DNA of 6,786 bases from Planctomycetales bacterium (GTDB lineage Bacteria; Planctomycetota; UBA11346). The position numbers and the translations under genes were made by a program. The stretch covers positions 1 through 6,786 of the forward strand of contig JANYGY010000210.1 in assembly GCA_025362255.1 (NCBI GenBank). Direction: 5' to 3'. Positions 6,700 to 6,786 of this stretch are shown piece by piece. The notes below the pieces were generated by a model, which worked only from the letters and a program-made list of their open reading frames with translations, was not told the origin of the DNA and did not search any database. Position 1 is the stretch's first letter, and the number at the start of each line of letters is the position of its first letter.

Positions 6700-6729
6700 A
6701 CATAACCCGACGATCAGAACGGAATGCAA
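6700..6729 (-). promoter_or_regulatory. Possible promoter of the small-protein gene
   Basis: On the minus strand TTGCAT (6729-6724) and TTATGT (6705-6700) are spaced by 18 bases, about 50 bases before the ATG at 6648. Both boxes match the sigma-70 consensus only partly, so this is a weak candidate. Confidence 0.2.
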
Positions 6730-6786
6730 TCTGGCGAGGTGGACAACCTAAGCCGATGTGACGCTCTGGTAACTGTGACATTTGAA

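Noticed and set aside
6649..6729. N-terminal extension of the small protein to a TTG at 6729
   Set aside because: TTG without a ribosome-binding site, while the ATG at 6648 has a strong one; the extension also overlaps the candidate promoter.

Overview
The window looks like chromosomal DNA from a GC-rich bacterium of the PVC superphylum, Planctomycetota or Verrucomicrobiota. The evidence is a membrane-anchored Hanks-type Ser/Thr kinase with a DWG (not DFG) motif and a C-terminal TPR-like region. Next to it lies an ECF-like sigma factor whose N-terminus carries the FPATRWSLI motif typical of sigma factors in those phyla. The phylum cannot be settled from the sequence alone.

Layout. Positions 1-3132 (+) hold the C-terminal ~1043 codons of an HME-type RND efflux permease related to CusA, cut off by the left edge. 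It overlaps by ATGA the next gene, 3129-5363 (+), a 744-residue transmembrane Ser/Thr kinase. Converging on the kinase from the other strand, with 22 bases between the stop codons, is a 237-residue ECF-like sigma factor (6099-5386). The region 6100-6513 has no gene I can support beyond a very weak 28-codon ORF. At 6648-6514 (-) a 44-residue acidic small protein of unknown function follows a good Shine-Dalgarno sequence, and the window ends in its upstream region.

How the parts may work together (inference). The pump and the kinase are very probably co-transcribed and translationally coupled. The kinase begins with a region resembling the anti-sigma-like N-terminus of planctomycete kinases, and a sigma factor of the kinase-associated type lies tail-to-tail with it. 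A possible circuit is a membrane kinase that sets the activity of the sigma factor or of the pump. The pump keeps the three-methionine metal site known from CusA, but its proton-relay residues and part of its transmembrane methionine ladder are changed, and it carries three insertions. The only cysteines in the kinase's predicted extracytoplasmic part form a C-x10-C-x-C cluster, a candidate metal site.
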